Under the pieces are notes generated by a model. That model did no database searches and was not told the DNA's origin. It worked only from the letters and a program-made list of their open reading frames with translations. A stretch of DNA of 64,000 nt from Bacillaceae bacterium. GTDB taxonomy: Bacteria; Bacillota; Bacilli; JACDOE01. Below, piece by piece: positions 18,431 through 28,114 of this stretch. Location of the stretch: assembly GCA_017656255.1 (NCBI GenBank), contig JACDOE010000034.1, positions 50,702 to 114,701 on the forward strand, in the 5' to 3' direction. A program made the translations under genes and the position numbers. Every line of letters starts with the position of its first letter. Within the stretch, counting starts at the first letter, position 1.

Positions 18431-19324
18431 TTGAAAATACGAAAAGCAGTCATTCCTGCTGCAGGGTTAGGCACTAGGTTTTTACCTGCAACCAAAGCCC
18501 AACCTAAAGAAATGTTACCTATCGTTGATAAACCAACCATTCAATATATTATAGAGGAAGCTGTTTCATCCGGGATTGAAGATATTATCATCGTAACAGG
18601 ACGTGGCAAAAGGGCCATTGAAGATCATTTTGATAAATCATATGAACTAGAAGAAGCCCTTTCTCGGAAAGAAAAAAAAGACCTGTTAAAAGAAGTACAG
18701 TCCATATCAAACTTAGCAAACATTCATTATATCCGACAGAAGGAACCGAAAGGACTTGGACATGCAATATGGTGTGCGCGAAAATTTGTGGGTAATGAGC
18801 CTTTTGCCGTCATGTTGGGAGATGACATTGTCAAAGCTGAAGTTCCCTGTTTAATGCAACTCATGTCTGTATATGAACGTTACCATACAACAATTGTAGG
18901 AGTTCAAACGGTATCCGATACTGATGTCACAAAATATGGTATTGTCAAACCTAGAGGGAAAGATTTAGAAAAAGGGATAATAAATGTAGAACATTTTGTT
19001 GAAAAACCTTCTTTACATGAAGCGCCTTCCAGGAATGCCATTATGGGGCGTTATATCTTGCGAACTGAAATATTTGATATTCTTGAAGAATTGCCACCAG
19101 GTACAGGTGGTGAAATTCAATTAACAGACGCGTTAAATCGCCTAAACGATATACAAGCCATTTTAGCCTATCAATTTGAAGGAATTCGGTATGATGTTGG
19201 TGATAAATTCGGTTTCATTAAGGCAATTATAGATTTTGCACTTGAAAGAGAAGATTTACATGAAGATGTCTATGGATATATAAAACAAGTATATGAAAAG
19301 AAATTATCAGTGAAAGGATTTTAA
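18431..19324 (+). CDS. galU: UTP-glucose-1-phosphate uridylyltransferase
   Basis: A 297-residue protein of full family length. The signature [23 protein letters not shown] lies at residues 7-29 and is followed by [32 protein letters not shown] and the [12 protein letters not shown] segment. It makes UDP-glucose for the sugar nucleotide dehydrogenase encoded next. The start is TTG 18431 with GAGGTG upstream. It is followed after four bases by ugd, so the two form a UDP-glucuronate module. Confidence 0.95.
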   Translation: MKIRKAVIPAAGLGTRFLPATKAQPKEMLPIVDKPTIQYIIEEAVSSGIEDIIIVTGRGKRAIEDHFDKSYELEEALSRKEKKDLLKEVQSISNLANIHYIRQKEPKGLGHAIWCARKFVGNEPFAVMLGDDIVKAEVPCLMQLMSVYERYHTTIVGVQTVSDTDVTKYGIVKPRGKDLEKGIINVEHFVEKPSLHEAPSRNAIMGRYILRTEIFDILEELPPGTGGEIQLTDALNRLNDIQAILAYQFEGIRYDVGDKFGFIKAIIDFALEREDLHEDVYGYIKQVYEKKLSVKGF

Positions 19325-19328
19325 TCAA

Positions 19329-20666
19329 ATGAAAAAAATCACCATTGTAGGAACTGGATATGTGGGACTGGTGACAGGTGTTTGTCTGGCTGAAATGGGA
19401 CATGATGTGACATGTATTGATAATGACCAAGAAAAACTAAATAAAATGAAAGCGGGAAAATCTCCTATTTATGAACCGGGTTTAGAAGATTTAATGAAAA
19501 AAAATCTGGAATCTGGCCGATTGCATTTTACTTCTAATTATAAAGAAGGCTTCTTAGAAGCAGAGGTGATTTATATTGCTGTTGGAACGCCTCAGAAACC
19601 TGATGGTTCAGCTGATCTACAATATATAGATCAAGTTGCCAGAGAGATTGCTTTACATATATCTCACCCTGTTACCGTCGTAATAAAGAGTACGGTACCG
19701 GTTGGAACAAATTATAGAGTTAGGGAAATGCTAAAAACACTGCTGAATGAAAAGATTCAGGTTGATATTGTTTCAAATCCTGAATTTTTACGTGAAGGAT
19801 CAGCAGTATATGATACATTCCATGGTGACCGGATTGTGGTGGGAGTAGACAGAGAAGAAGCATTTAATACTATGGAAGAGATATACAAACCATTTAAAGT
19901 TCCTATTTTTAAAACGGATGTGTTAAGTGCCGAAATGATTAAATACGCATCTAATGCATTTCTTGCAACAAAGATAAGCTTTATCAATGAGATTGCAAAT
20001 ATATGTGAGAAACTTGGAGCTAATGTCGAAGATGTGGCATATGGGATGGGATTAGATGATCGAATTGGAAGTAAATTTTTAAGAGCAGGAATTGGTTATG
20101 GCGGTTCTTGTTTTCCAAAAGACACACAGGCACTGGTCCAGATTGCTGGCAATGTACATCATAAGTTTGATTTATTGGAGTCCGTTATTAATGTGAATAA
20201 TAACCAGCAAAAAGCACTGGTTGACAAAGTAAAACAAAGATTGGGGTCATTAAAAGGTAAGCGCGTTGCACTGCTGGGGTTAGCTTTTAAACCAAACACA
20301 GATGATATGAGGGAAGCTGCTTCAATTGTTATTTCAAATCAACTAATCGATGAAGGTGCTGAAATTAAAGCTTATGATCCCATTGCAATAGAAAACGCCA
20401 AAAAATTTTTACATCCCGATGTGTCGTATTCAACATCTATAGAAGAAGCTGTAAATAATGCAGATCTTGCCATGATCATAACAGAGTGGGATGAAATTAA
20501 AAATTTCCCTTTGCAAAAGTATGAGGAGTTAATGAAAAACCCCCTGGTTTTTGATGGACGTAACTGTTATTCATTAGATGCTGTTCAACAAACAGGAGTT
20601 GAATATCATTCAATAGGGAGGCCTTCTGTAAATGTTGCGAACTTTGCTGGGATGTCTAATCAATAA
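19329..20666 (+). CDS. ugd: UDP-glucose 6-dehydrogenase
   Basis: 445 residues, TuaD/Ugd family. The N-terminal NAD-binding GTGYVGLVTGVCLAEMGHDV, the VKSTVPVGT-type IKSTVPVGTN, and SNPEFLREGSA are present. The catalytic Cys sits in GYGGSCFPKDTQAL, and the C-terminal domain has ALLGLAFKPNTDDMREA. It oxidises UDP-glucose to UDP-glucuronate, giving the polysaccharide an acidic sugar. It is the last gene of the AT-rich locus and is followed by a hairpin. Confidence 0.95.
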   Translation: MKKITIVGTGYVGLVTGVCLAEMGHDVTCIDNDQEKLNKMKAGKSPIYEPGLEDLMKKNLESGRLHFTSNYKEGFLEAEVIYIAVGTPQKPDGSADLQYIDQVAREIALHISHPVTVVIKSTVPVGTNYRVREMLKTLLNEKIQVDIVSNPEFLREGSAVYDTFHGDRIVVGVDREEAFNTMEEIYKPFKVPIFKTDVLSAEMIKYASNAFLATKISFINEIANICEKLGANVEDVAYGMGLDDRIGSKFLRAGIGYGGSCFPKDTQALVQIAGNVHHKFDLLESVINVNNNQQKALVDKVKQRLGSLKGKRVALLGLAFKPNTDDMREAASIVISNQLIDEGAEIKAYDPIAIENAKKFLHPDVSYSTSIEEAVNNADLAMIITEWDEIKNFPLQKYEELMKNPLVFDGRNCYSLDAVQQTGVEYHSIGRPSVNVANFAGMSNQ

Positions 20667-20689
20667 TTCTTTAAAATTTAAGATGGTTG

Positions 20690-20707
20690 ATTGTCGTTTA
20701 CGACAAT
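20690..20707 (+). terminator. Hairpin after ugd, probable end of polysaccharide operon
   Basis: ATTGTCG and CGACAAT form a perfect 7-bp stem around a TTTA loop, followed after four bases by TTTATTTATA. This is a weak but plausible intrinsic terminator. Confidence 0.5.
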
Positions 20708-20774
20708 GCCTTTATTTATATAATAACAACTCCTCCCAAGTCAATTGTATAAGGTTCCTGTTACCATTCATCTG

Positions 20775-20856
20775 TTGATTAATCAAACAAATGATGTAAA
20801 ATGATATTGATATGAATTGAAAAAAGCCTTATCCCATCGGTAAAAGCCGATGGGAT
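20775..20856 (+). promoter_or_regulatory. Putative tagA promoter with a leader hairpin
   Basis: TTGATT (20775-20780), a 16-base spacer and TAAAAT (20797-20802) form a possible sigma-A promoter. The leader then contains a perfect 10-bp stem, ATCCCATCGG (20831-20840) with CCGATGGGAT (20847-20856), followed by TCATTTTAG. The hairpin could act as an attenuator or a terminator for upstream read-through. The rest of the gap 20667-20889 holds no gene. Confidence 0.45.
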
Positions 20857-20889
20857 TCATTTTAGCCATCAGTTAAGGTGGGAAGAACC

Positions 20890-21705
20890 ATGCAACAGGA
20901 TTCAAAAACATCTTTAAAAAAATCTAAACCATCCACACATATATTCAATATTCTAGACATCCCATTCTCCATTATGCCATTCACTCAAACCGTAAACTGG
21001 ATCACATCACGGGTCAACGACAAAACAAAACAATACAAATCCTTCATCATCACCGCCAACCCCGAAATCGTCATGCTGGCCCAATCCAACCCGGAACTAC
21101 AGCAGGCTATTCAAAAAGCCGACCTGATCACCCCGGACGGCATCGGCATCGTCATCGCCTCCCGACTGTTGAAGAAACAAAATAACGGCCAGGTCATCCC
21201 GGAACGCGTAGCCGGCTATGATCTCTTACACGGCATCATGAAACAGGCTGACCAGAATCACTGGAAAGTTTACCTGCTCGGAGCATCTCCCGATTCCAAT
21301 CAGGGAGCCGCAGACAAACTCAAAACCCTCTACCCGAATGCCCAAATCGTCGGCCACCGGGATGGCTATTTTACCCAGGAGGACGAACCGGAAATCATCC
21401 GGGATATCAACGACAAACAGCCGCATATCTTGTTCGTAGCCCTGGGTGCACCAAAACAGGAAATTTGGATATCTAAACTTCTGGACCGGTTGAATGTCAA
21501 TCTGGCCATGGCCGTTGGCGGCAGTTTTGATGTTCTCTCCGGAAAGGCCAAACGAGCCCCGGTAATCTGGCAGAAACTCTATATGGAATGGTTCTATCGC
21601 CTCCTGAGTGAACCCCGTCGCTGGCGCCGTCAACTGGCCCTCCCCCGGTTTATGTTGGATGTAATCAAAAAACGAGTCTTGTCACGCCAGACCACCAAAA
21701 AGTAA
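20890..21705 (+). CDS. tagA: WecG/TagA/CpsF-family N-acetylmannosaminyltransferase
   Basis: About 271 residues. NPEIVMLAQSNPELQQAI and the TPDGIGIVIAS segment, containing the Asp proposed as catalytic base in TagA, are family hallmarks; GAPKQEIWI and FDVLSGKAKRAP follow. TagA adds ManNAc to undecaprenyl-diphospho-GlcNAc, the linkage unit of wall teichoic acid or secondary wall polymer. Start ATG 20890 follows AAGGTGGG; an in-frame GTG at 20878 is part of that site. From this gene on, GC content and C-ending codons rise sharply compared with the previous 20 kb. Its partner tagO follows. Confidence 0.92.
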   Translation: MQQDSKTSLKKSKPSTHIFNILDIPFSIMPFTQTVNWITSRVNDKTKQYKSFIITANPEIVMLAQSNPELQQAIQKADLITPDGIGIVIASRLLKKQNNGQVIPERVAGYDLLHGIMKQADQNHWKVYLLGASPDSNQGAADKLKTLYPNAQIVGHRDGYFTQEDEPEIIRDINDKQPHILFVALGAPKQEIWISKLLDRLNVNLAMAVGGSFDVLSGKAKRAPVIWQKLYMEWFYRLLSEPRRWRRQLALPRFMLDVIKKRVLSRQTTKK

Positions 21706-21773
21706 AATTTTACAGAAACTTTTTTCAAGGTCTATACGTCTAAAGTAATAGTGAGATAGACACAAAAATGATA

Positions 21774-21886
21774 CTTCCGGCGAACCTTATGGTTGGAAAA
21801 ACCACATTGACGGAAGGCAGAAAAACGGTTATAACAGAGATTGGGACCTTAAATATAAAATAGGAAAACACGCAATTCGCTGTTTT
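21774..21886 (+). promoter_or_regulatory. Candidate structured leader of tagO
   Basis: CTTCCG (21774-21779) pairs with CGGAAG (21811-21816). Inside, AACC at 21783 can pair with GGTT at 21791, or that GGTT can instead pair with AACC at 21800, giving two mutually exclusive hairpins. Nearer the gene, AAAACA (21865) pairs with TGTTTT (21881), extended by GC/GC pairs, just before the GGGAGAGG ribosome-binding site. I recognise no known riboswitch class. The gap 21706-21910 has no gene. Confidence 0.35.
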
Positions 21887-21910
21887 ATATAATTGGGAGA
21901 GGATTTCACT

Positions 21911-23005
21911 ATGATAAGCACCTATGTGCTGGGGTTTTTCATCTCACTTGTGATCACCGTTATGGCAACCCCTGGTGTAATGAAGCTGGCCAAAAAAATC
22001 GGCGCCGTCGATTATCCTGACGGAAAACGGAAAGTACATAATAAAGTGATGCCGCGGTTGGGCGGCCTTGCTATATATATCGGATTTGTCATCTCTTATC
22101 TGGTGGTGTTTCCTTCCTTTTCAGCCCTTTATGCAAAGGAAGCGGCTGGCATACTGGTGGGAAGTACCATTATTCTCTTCGTGGGAATCATCGATGACAA
22201 ATATCAGCTTTCCCCGAAGATGAAATTTCTTGGGCAACTGGTGGCGGCCATCGTTGTCGTCATGTTCGGTTTGAGAATGCCGCTCATCAACCTGCCTTTT
22301 GACGGGCAACTGGTATTCAGTGAATGGATCAGTATTTTGGCCACCGTCATCTGGATCGTAGCCGTAACAAATGCTATCAATCTGATAGACGGACTGGACG
22401 GACTGGCGGCCGGAGTTTCCGGTATTGCCACGGCGACCATGATGGTCATCGCCGTCCTGATGGGTAATTTTGTCGTAGCCCTGTACAGTCTGGTTTTACT
22501 CGGAGCGATCATCGGTTTTCTGTTCTTTAACTTTCATCCGGCCAAGATATTTATGGGCGATGCCGGGGCCCTGTTCCTGGGATTCAACCTGGCGGCGCTG
22601 TCTGTGCTCGGATTCAAGTTTGTCACTTTTATCGCTTTTATCACCCCGTTGTTGATTCTGGGGGTACCGTTGTCGGATACGTTCTTTGCCATCATCCGCC
22701 GGATTGTGAATAAGAAGCCGATCTCACAGGCGGATAAGAATCATCTTCATCATTGTCTGTTAAACATGGGCTTTTCCCATCGACAGACAGTGTTAATTAT
22801 ATACGGCATCAGTGTCATTTTCGGTACCATATCCGTTCTTTTCTATCAGAATTATGACACCCTGTGGGCGGCGATGATTATCCTCGGTGTCGTCATCATT
22901 GCCTTGCAGCTGGGGGCTGAGATTACAGGACTGGTGAGTAAAACGAAAAGGCCGTTGATTGACCTGTATCGTTCAGCAAGGATCTACTTTAACATGTTTA
23001 AATAA
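21911..23005 (+). CDS. tagO: Undecaprenyl-phosphate GlcNAc-1-phosphate transferase (TagO/WecA)
   Basis: About 364 residues with roughly eleven transmembrane helices. Family motifs: the VGIIDDKYQLSPKMKFL loop (paired Asp), NAINLIDGLDGLAAGVSG, KIFMGDAGALFLGF and the cytosolic ADKNHLHHCLL histidine motif. It starts wall polymer or surface polysaccharide synthesis by loading GlcNAc-1-P on undecaprenyl phosphate, and could serve both TagA and the capsule locus upstream, where no other initiating transferase is visible. Start ATG 21911 follows GGGAGAGG. An intrinsic terminator closes the gene. In Bacillus the tagO region also carries yvyE, as here. Confidence 0.94.
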   Translation: MISTYVLGFFISLVITVMATPGVMKLAKKIGAVDYPDGKRKVHNKVMPRLGGLAIYIGFVISYLVVFPSFSALYAKEAAGILVGSTIILFVGIIDDKYQLSPKMKFLGQLVAAIVVVMFGLRMPLINLPFDGQLVFSEWISILATVIWIVAVTNAINLIDGLDGLAAGVSGIATATMMVIAVLMGNFVVALYSLVLLGAIIGFLFFNFHPAKIFMGDAGALFLGFNLAALSVLGFKFVTFIAFITPLLILGVPLSDTFFAIIRRIVNKKPISQADKNHLHHCLLNMGFSHRQTVLIIYGISVIFGTISVLFYQNYDTLWAAMIILGVVIIALQLGAEITGLVSKTKRPLIDLYRSARIYFNMFK

Positions 23006-23016
23006 TATCCAAAAAC

Positions 23017-23053
23017 AACCATACCACTGTCAACCGGTGGTATGGTTTTTTAA
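23017..23053 (+). terminator. Intrinsic terminator after tagO
   Basis: AACCATACCAC (23017-23027) and GTGGTATGGTT (23037-23047) form a perfect 11-bp stem followed by a run of T. Confidence 0.9.
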
Positions 23054-23178
23054 TTTGTCTCAAAACTTTTCTTTAAAAATCATGTCGAAATGCATTAAAC
23101 CCTGTCCCCAAAATTCCGATACCTAATATAAGTGTACTTTTTTAGCTGCGAGTGGGAAGACAAAAGGAGGAGAGACCG

Positions 23179-26100
23179 GTGAAACGAACGAAATCGATAG
23201 CCCTGATGCTATTATCATTCCTGATGGTATGGAGCGTGCTGCCCTGGGGAAGCCTGCCTCAGGTCGAAGCAGCCGCCAAGTATTTTTTCTTTTCCGATAA
23301 CGATGTGTTGCAGAATTCAACGCCTGATAACCCTTACATCTATAACAGTTCGGTTATTGATCTGAACGGAACATTTAATGAAGTGCAGAGCGATTCCATC
23401 ACCCTGAAAGTTGAACAGATTTATGAGAACGGCGGTACATATGATGTGGTGGAAGGGCAGTTCTATACCCGCGATGTAACGGTAACCGGGGTCAATCAGT
23501 TTGAAATCAACAGTGTCACGCTGTTTGCAGGCTTAAACCGGTTGACGCTGTCCGGTAAAAAAGGCGGGGTCAATCTGCAGGATCAGTTTTACATCCTCTA
23601 CGACAACGCCCCTTATCTGGTCGATTTGAAAATCCAGACCAATACCGATGGGGCAATTCCGCTGAATGCCGGAAAAGGGACGGTTGTGACATCCAGCCAG
23701 GCCTTTTTTGAAGGAACAGCTCCCAACGCTGAAAAAATCGTCATCAATGACCAGTATGAGGTACAGCCACTGGATGACGGAACCTTTTATTCATCCATCA
23801 TCAACCTTAATCCCGGTGAAAATGTCGTCACATTTGACATCATCGGGGATACCGATCAGTTTTCGGTACAACGGACCGTTTTTTATTACGACGGTCTCAA
23901 ACTGATGTATAACGGGGATCTGACGATTGATGACGGAACGGTGTCTACGACTCAGGATGTCGTTGAACAAAGTCCCACTTACACAGTATCATTTGCGGTC
24001 TATTCATCCGGTCATTTCAGTGGCGATTTGATGATTCCGGATACCGGTGTCACTTTTGACGCCTCGAATATTACCATTACCAATGCACCGACTGGATCGG
24101 TTCAGAATGTAACAGTGGGTGCGCCCACCTTGTTTAGTAGCGGTTCGGGGGATTATCTGTCCTACCCGATTGACTTTGATATTGTCAATATCGATCCGAA
24201 TGTAGACCGTTTTCTGAATCTGCAGGTGGTTACCAATCATACGGGTACCGGGAATGCCGATGTGACGCAGGTTTTCAATTATTCCCTTGCTGACCGGGAT
24301 CAAAACATCGTCACAGAGGTCAGATGGTTGCCCAATTATCAGCCATCTTCTCCTGATTTCAATGCGATACCGCTGGATGGCGCCAACGTAGACAACTCGG
24401 TGATTTACGTCGAAGTCGTGCAAAACCAGCCTTCATATTCAGGCGCTCTGGAAGTATATGAAGCGCCGTATGACCCGAATTCGACGCCGTTAACGGTCAC
24501 ACAGGTTGGAGCGGGTTCGACCAATGTTCCATCTGGTCACTCCTCAGCCGTTTATGAGATTCGGGATATTCAGCCGGGAACCCATACGTTCGTATTCAAT
24601 TACAACGGAACCCCGGATTATTACAAGTACTTTACGACCTTTAACTACATGTCCGGCGCCCATATCATTTTTACCAATGTGTATGATGGCATGGTGATTG
24701 ATGAAGTGAACGCACCGACAGTATTGAAAGGGATCATTCAGGGAGTTCCCGTGGATTACGATCCGAACTTGTCTGCTTCATCAATTACGATAAATGGAGA
24801 CGTGACACCCAATCCGTTTGCTAACTATACGGCACCGGGTCAGGAGTTTAACATCGACATTTCCGCAACGTCACTCGTACCGGGTGAAAATGTGATTGAA
24901 GCCGTACTGGAAGTCGGTGGATACACGATTATCAAACAAATGAAAGTGTTTGTAAAAAGTAATAACTTACCTTACATCTTTCATTACAAACCAGTGATCA
25001 TGTCCGGTCCGCCGGTTTTGTCCGACTCCAATCAGAGAGACAACATGTACACGGACCTGACCGGTTTCCAGTTCTTGAACGGTGTGTATTACACCAATGA
25101 AACAAAAATCGATATGATCATGGAAGTATCCAATTTTGAAAAAGTGATTTTATCCAGTGATGGGGACAACATTTTCGAATACTTGACCAAAGCCGTTGAT
25201 CCGACGGACCCCAACCAGCTGGATAATTTCCCGGGTGTAACAAACAACGGGGAAAATATTGATCATTACTATATTCAATCTACCGACACCCTGATCATTT
25301 TCATCGATGACATGGATATGTCCACTCCAGGAACCCGGGTCTATAATCTCAAAGTCGTGAATGACAGTGGTTCTCAGGCAAGCCAACGCCTTGAAATCGT
25401 CCGGGAGGTACTGCCTTACAAGATCCTGTCACCGGTTGCTAACAATGGGGACAAAATCATTGTCAATAAAAACTTCGTGAATGTAAAAATTCAGGCCGAA
25501 GGTGCGGACAGTGTTCTTGTCGATGATGTGGAAGCCAGAAAACTGAACGATCCCAACTGTGAGGATTGTTTTGAATATGAGTACCTCGGTTTGAAAGAAA
25601 ACGACTGGAATGAAATTGAATTCGTTGTTCTGCGAGGGCCCAATGAAATTGAAGGAACCATTGAAGTTTTCTATGCCAACCAGAATGTCCAGGGGGCGAT
25701 GTTTAAAGAACCGCTGGATAGAAGACACAAGGTCTTTAATGATGCCATTGAACTGGAATTTGAAAAAGGAACGCTTTTACGGACGGTAAATCCGATTAAC
25801 GGACTGCACCGGCTGTATGAAAACCAGCGGATTCTGTTCGGAATGGCTGATCCGGATAACGGACTGGTGGAAAAAGTGACGGATGACGGTCAGAACAAAT
25901 CCGCCAGCGCCATTCTGGCCAACCGTTTCAGCCAGTATCCGGACAACTTCACCTTTATCAGCCCGGTCTACTGGATCAGCGGCGGACTAGCGGAGAAGGG
26001 AAACCTGGGTTCACCGGACTATGAACCGAGCATGCATGGACTTCCGCCGCACAGCAACGACCTGCTCCTGACATACACCCGTTATGATCAGGATCGTAAA

Positions 26101-26931
26101 CTGGTGCCAAGTCAACGCGGGGAATTGACCATCAAGTATGATGAAATGGTCCGGATCCCGACCGGTGTCATCGTGACCGTATTCTATTTTGATGAAACGG
26201 GTAACTGGGTGAATATCGGGGGTGTCATTGACGCCAAGAAACGGGAGATTACGGTACCGTTTGATCGATTCGGCTATTACGTCGTGGCCAAGATGCGTTA
26301 CTCCTTTGACGACATTCAGAATCATCCGTGGGCACGTAATGTTCTGGAGGCCATGTTTGCCAAAGGCTTTATGGATAAAGTCCGCTATGATGAATTCGGA
26401 TCCGATGATTACATTACACGCGGTGAGTTTGCCCAACTGATGGTGAAGGCACTGCAGTTGCCGCTGGTTAATGATAATCGCAACACATTCTTTGATGTCC
26501 AACCGGGAAGCCGATACGGCAACCTGTGGGAGTACAAATATATTGAAACGGCGGCCAGAGCCGGTATCGTTCGCGGACTGGACAACCGTATATTCGGGCC
26601 GAACCAGCGTCTGACCCGTCAGCAGGCTGCGGTCATGATTGCAAGAGCGCTGGAATACGACCTTCCGACGAATGATGAAAAGCTTCTGGAGAAATTGAAA
26701 AAAGAGTTTACGGACTTCAGTAATATTGATTACTATGCACGTCCGTCCGTCATGGCTGTCTTTGGTGAGGATATTATGATCGGGAAAGAGAATGTCACCT
26801 TAAATAATCCTGATGGTAATGTGACATACCGTTTTGATCCCAATTCTAATCTGACCCGCGCTGAAGCGGCAGCGATTGCGGTACGTATTATGCAGAGTGA
26901 ACTGGATTATTTCCCGAAAAACCTGAAGTAA
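23179..26931 (+). CDS. Large exported SLH-domain surface protein
   Basis: About 1250 residues. A signal peptide of about 30 residues (SIALMLLSFLMVWSVLP, cleavage near QVEAAA) is followed by some 1000 residues of beta-rich, unassigned sequence that looks like a series of Ig-like folds. A ZU5-like or autoproteolytic region is not evident. Three SLH domains close the protein at about 1041-1095, 1104-1165 and 1177-1245; each keeps an ITRGEFAQLM, LTRQQAAVMI or LTRAEAAAIAV core. The SLH domains would bind pyruvylated secondary wall polymer, so the protein is surface anchored. Start GTG 23179 follows AAGGAGGAG; the frame is open from 23152. It is probably a second S-layer-associated protein; the function of the large region is unknown. 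Confidence 0.85.
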   Translation: MKRTKSIALMLLSFLMVWSVLPWGSLPQVEAAAKYFFFSDNDVLQNSTPDNPYIYNSSVIDLNGTFNEVQSDSITLKVEQIYENGGTYDVVEGQFYTRDVTVTGVNQFEINSVTLFAGLNRLTLSGKKGGVNLQDQFYILYDNAPYLVDLKIQTNTDGAIPLNAGKGTVVTSSQAFFEGTAPNAEKIVINDQYEVQPLDDGTFYSSIINLNPGENVVTFDIIGDTDQFSVQRTVFYYDGLKLMYNGDLTIDDGTVSTTQDVVEQSPTYTVSFAVYSSGHFSGDLMIPDTGVTFDASNITITNAPTGSVQNVTVGAPTLFSSGSGDYLSYPIDFDIVNIDPNVDRFLNLQVVTNHTGTGNADVTQVFNYSLADRDQNIVTEVRWLPNYQPSSPDFNAIPLDGANVDNSVIYVEVVQNQPSYSGALEVYEAPYDPNSTPLTVTQVGAGSTNVPSGHSSAVYEIRDIQPGTHTFVFNYNGTPDYYKYFTTFNYMSGAHIIFTNVYDGMVIDEVNAPTVLKGIIQGVPVDYDPNLSASSITINGDVTPNPFANYTAPGQEFNIDISATSLVPGENVIEAVLEVGGYTIIKQMKVFVKSNNLPYIFHYKPVIMSGPPVLSDSNQRDNMYTDLTGFQFLNGVYYTNETKIDMIMEVSNFEKVILSSDGDNIFEYLTKAVDPTDPNQLDNFPGVTNNGENIDHYYIQSTDTLIIFIDDMDMSTPGTRVYNLKVVNDSGSQASQRLEIVREVLPYKILSPVANNGDKIIVNKNFVNVKIQAEGADSVLVDDVEARKLNDPNCEDCFEYEYLGLKENDWNEIEFVVLRGPNEIEGTIEVFYANQNVQGAMFKEPLDRRHKVFNDAIELEFEKGTLLRTVNPINGLHRLYENQRILFGMADPDNGLVEKVTDDGQNKSASAILANRFSQYPDNFTFISPVYWISGGLAEKGNLGSPDYEPSMHGLPPHSNDLLLTYTRYDQDRKLVPSQRGELTIKYDEMVRIPTGVIVTVFYFDETGNWVNIGGVIDAKKREITVPFDRFGYYVVAKMRYSFDDIQNHPWARNVLEAMFAKGFMDKVRYDEFGSDDYITRGEFAQLMVKALQLPLVNDNRNTFFDVQPGSRYGNLWEYKYIETAARAGIVRGLDNRIFGPNQRLTRQQAAVMIARALEYDLPTNDEKLLEKLKKEFTDFSNIDYYARPSVMAVFGEDIMIGKENVTLNNPDGNVTYRFDPNSNLTRAEAAAIAVRIMQSELDYFPKNLK

Positions 26932-26938
26932 CGATAAA

Positions 26939-26965
26939 ACCCCCGGAGTATTGAACTCCGGGGGT
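26939..26965. terminator. Bidirectional terminator between convergent genes
   Basis: ACCCCCGGAGT (26939-26949) and ACTCCGGGGGT (26955-26965) form a perfect 11-bp stem. On the minus strand it is followed by TTTTAT, so it best serves the yvyE-like gene; on the plus strand it closes the SLH gene. Confidence 0.85.
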
Positions 26966-26984
26966 ATTACATACATAATATGTT

Positions 26985-27623
26985 TTATTTGTTATAAGGT
27001 AACTCGACATACAACGTATCTCCGGTTGTAAGGCTGGCGGAAGCACTGGTGATGTCGGTGATGAATTGCTCCAGTTCGTGTTCTTTTCCCTGAGGGACCA
27101 ATGTGGTGATGGTTACCTTATCCAGGTACTCGGTGTTTTCGATAGGATAGTTAGCGGAGCGAAGTTCATTCTCAACTTTACCGAGCAGGTTGTAATCTAT
27201 GGTGATGTTAATTTGCGTCATCAGGGATCGTTTGACGATACCGGCTGCCTGAATGCCTTCGGAGGCACTCTGTCCGTATGCTCGGATGAGCCCGCCGGCA
27301 CCTAATTTGATTCCGCCAAAGTATCGGGTGACGACGATGACGGTATCTTTTAGCTGGTTTTTCTTGATGACTTCAAGAATCGGTTTGCCGGCCGTGCCAC
27401 TTGGCTCTCCGTCATCGTTCGCTTTCTGGTGCTGGTCGTGTTCGCCGACGATATAGGCGGAGCAGTTATGGGTCGCATCCCAGTGTTTTTTCTTAATTTG
27501 TTCGATGAATTGAATGGCCTCTTCCTCAGTTTCTGCCCGATTCACGTAACTGATAAAACGGGATTTGTTAATGATAATTTCTGTTTCTCCGTAACCTTTG
27601 ACGGTGAGATATTCTTTAAGCAT
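26985..27623 (-). CDS. yvyE: YigZ/YvyE (IMPACT) family protein
   Basis: 212 residues, full family length. The N-terminal UPF0029 domain shows IINKSRFISYVNRAETEEEA and the hallmark DDGEPSGTAGKPIL, then GGIKLGAGGLIRAYGQS. The C-terminal DUF1949-type domain follows. Family members are related to eukaryotic IMPACT; the cellular role in bacteria is not well settled. The only clear minus-strand gene in the window. A GCGAGGGG ribosome-binding site lies upstream of the ATG. Proximity to tagO matches the Bacillus arrangement, supporting this segment as backbone. Confidence 0.93.
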   Translation of the reverse strand: MLKEYLTVKGYGETEIIINKSRFISYVNRAETEEEAIQFIEQIKKKHWDATHNCSAYIVGEHDQHQKANDDGEPSGTAGKPILEVIKKNQLKDTVIVVTRYFGGIKLGAGGLIRAYGQSASEGIQAAGIVKRSLMTQINITIDYNLLGKVENELRSANYPIENTEYLDKVTITTLVPQGKEHELEQFITDITSASASLTTGDTLYVELPYNK

Positions 27624-27866
27624 AGGACCCCTCGCTTTCTCTCTTTTTATATGGTAAGGAAAAGTATGAGGGGATGCAACCAGGGGGGAGAGATGTGATA
27701 CTTTCCTCCCTTGGAAATTTTGGAATAAAAAAAATTAAAAAACACCGCAACTTTTATTTTTTCTGTGCGTTAAATTATATGAGTCTAAAACAAGAGGTCA
27801 TGTGATAACTGGCCTGAAGCAATTGGAAAGCAATTCAAAATTTTGTTACAGAAAGTGTTAAATCTA

Positions 27867-27895
27867 TTAACAACACGGCTCAGTTGTGTTAGAAT
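27867..27895 (+). promoter_or_regulatory. Sigma-A promoter of the S-layer gene
   Basis: TTAACA at 27867-27872, a 17-base spacer, and TAGAAT at 27890-27895. The transcript would begin near 27902 and carry a leader of over 130 bases, or about 210 bases up to the second start. Confidence 0.6.
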
Positions 27896-27924
27896 CTAGC
27901 ATGTGGCTTTATTTTCGGTTACAT

Positions 27925-28014
27925 AGTTGAGCTGCTTTTACATCGCTAATTTTCTGTAATGCTACAAGAAAAATAGAGGCATTGCAGATGATATTGAAAA
28001 TAAAAAGCTCAACT
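27925..28014 (+). promoter_or_regulatory. Long structured 5' leader of the S-layer mRNA
   Basis: AGTTGAGCT (27925-27933) is perfectly complementary to AGCTCAACT (28006-28014), with the neighbouring TTTTA and TAAAA extending it. Within it CTGTAATGC (27954-27962) pairs with GCATTGCAG (27979-27987) through one G-U pair. The structure ends just before the first GGAAGGGGGTG ribosome-binding site. Long stable leaders are common in S-layer mRNAs and prolong their life; that role is inferred. Confidence 0.6.
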
Positions 28015-28114
28015 CGAGGAAGGGGGTGAAGTACATATGGGAGAAACGAGCTATAAAAATTTTAGAAATAATAACTCTCAACCTAATATAACTAGAGGAG
28101 GAGAAACGCAAGTC

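Noticed and set aside
28037..28114. Treating 28037 as the only start of the S-layer gene
   Set aside because: The second ATG has an excellent ribosome-binding site and begins the signal peptide; the first is recorded as a tandem start instead.
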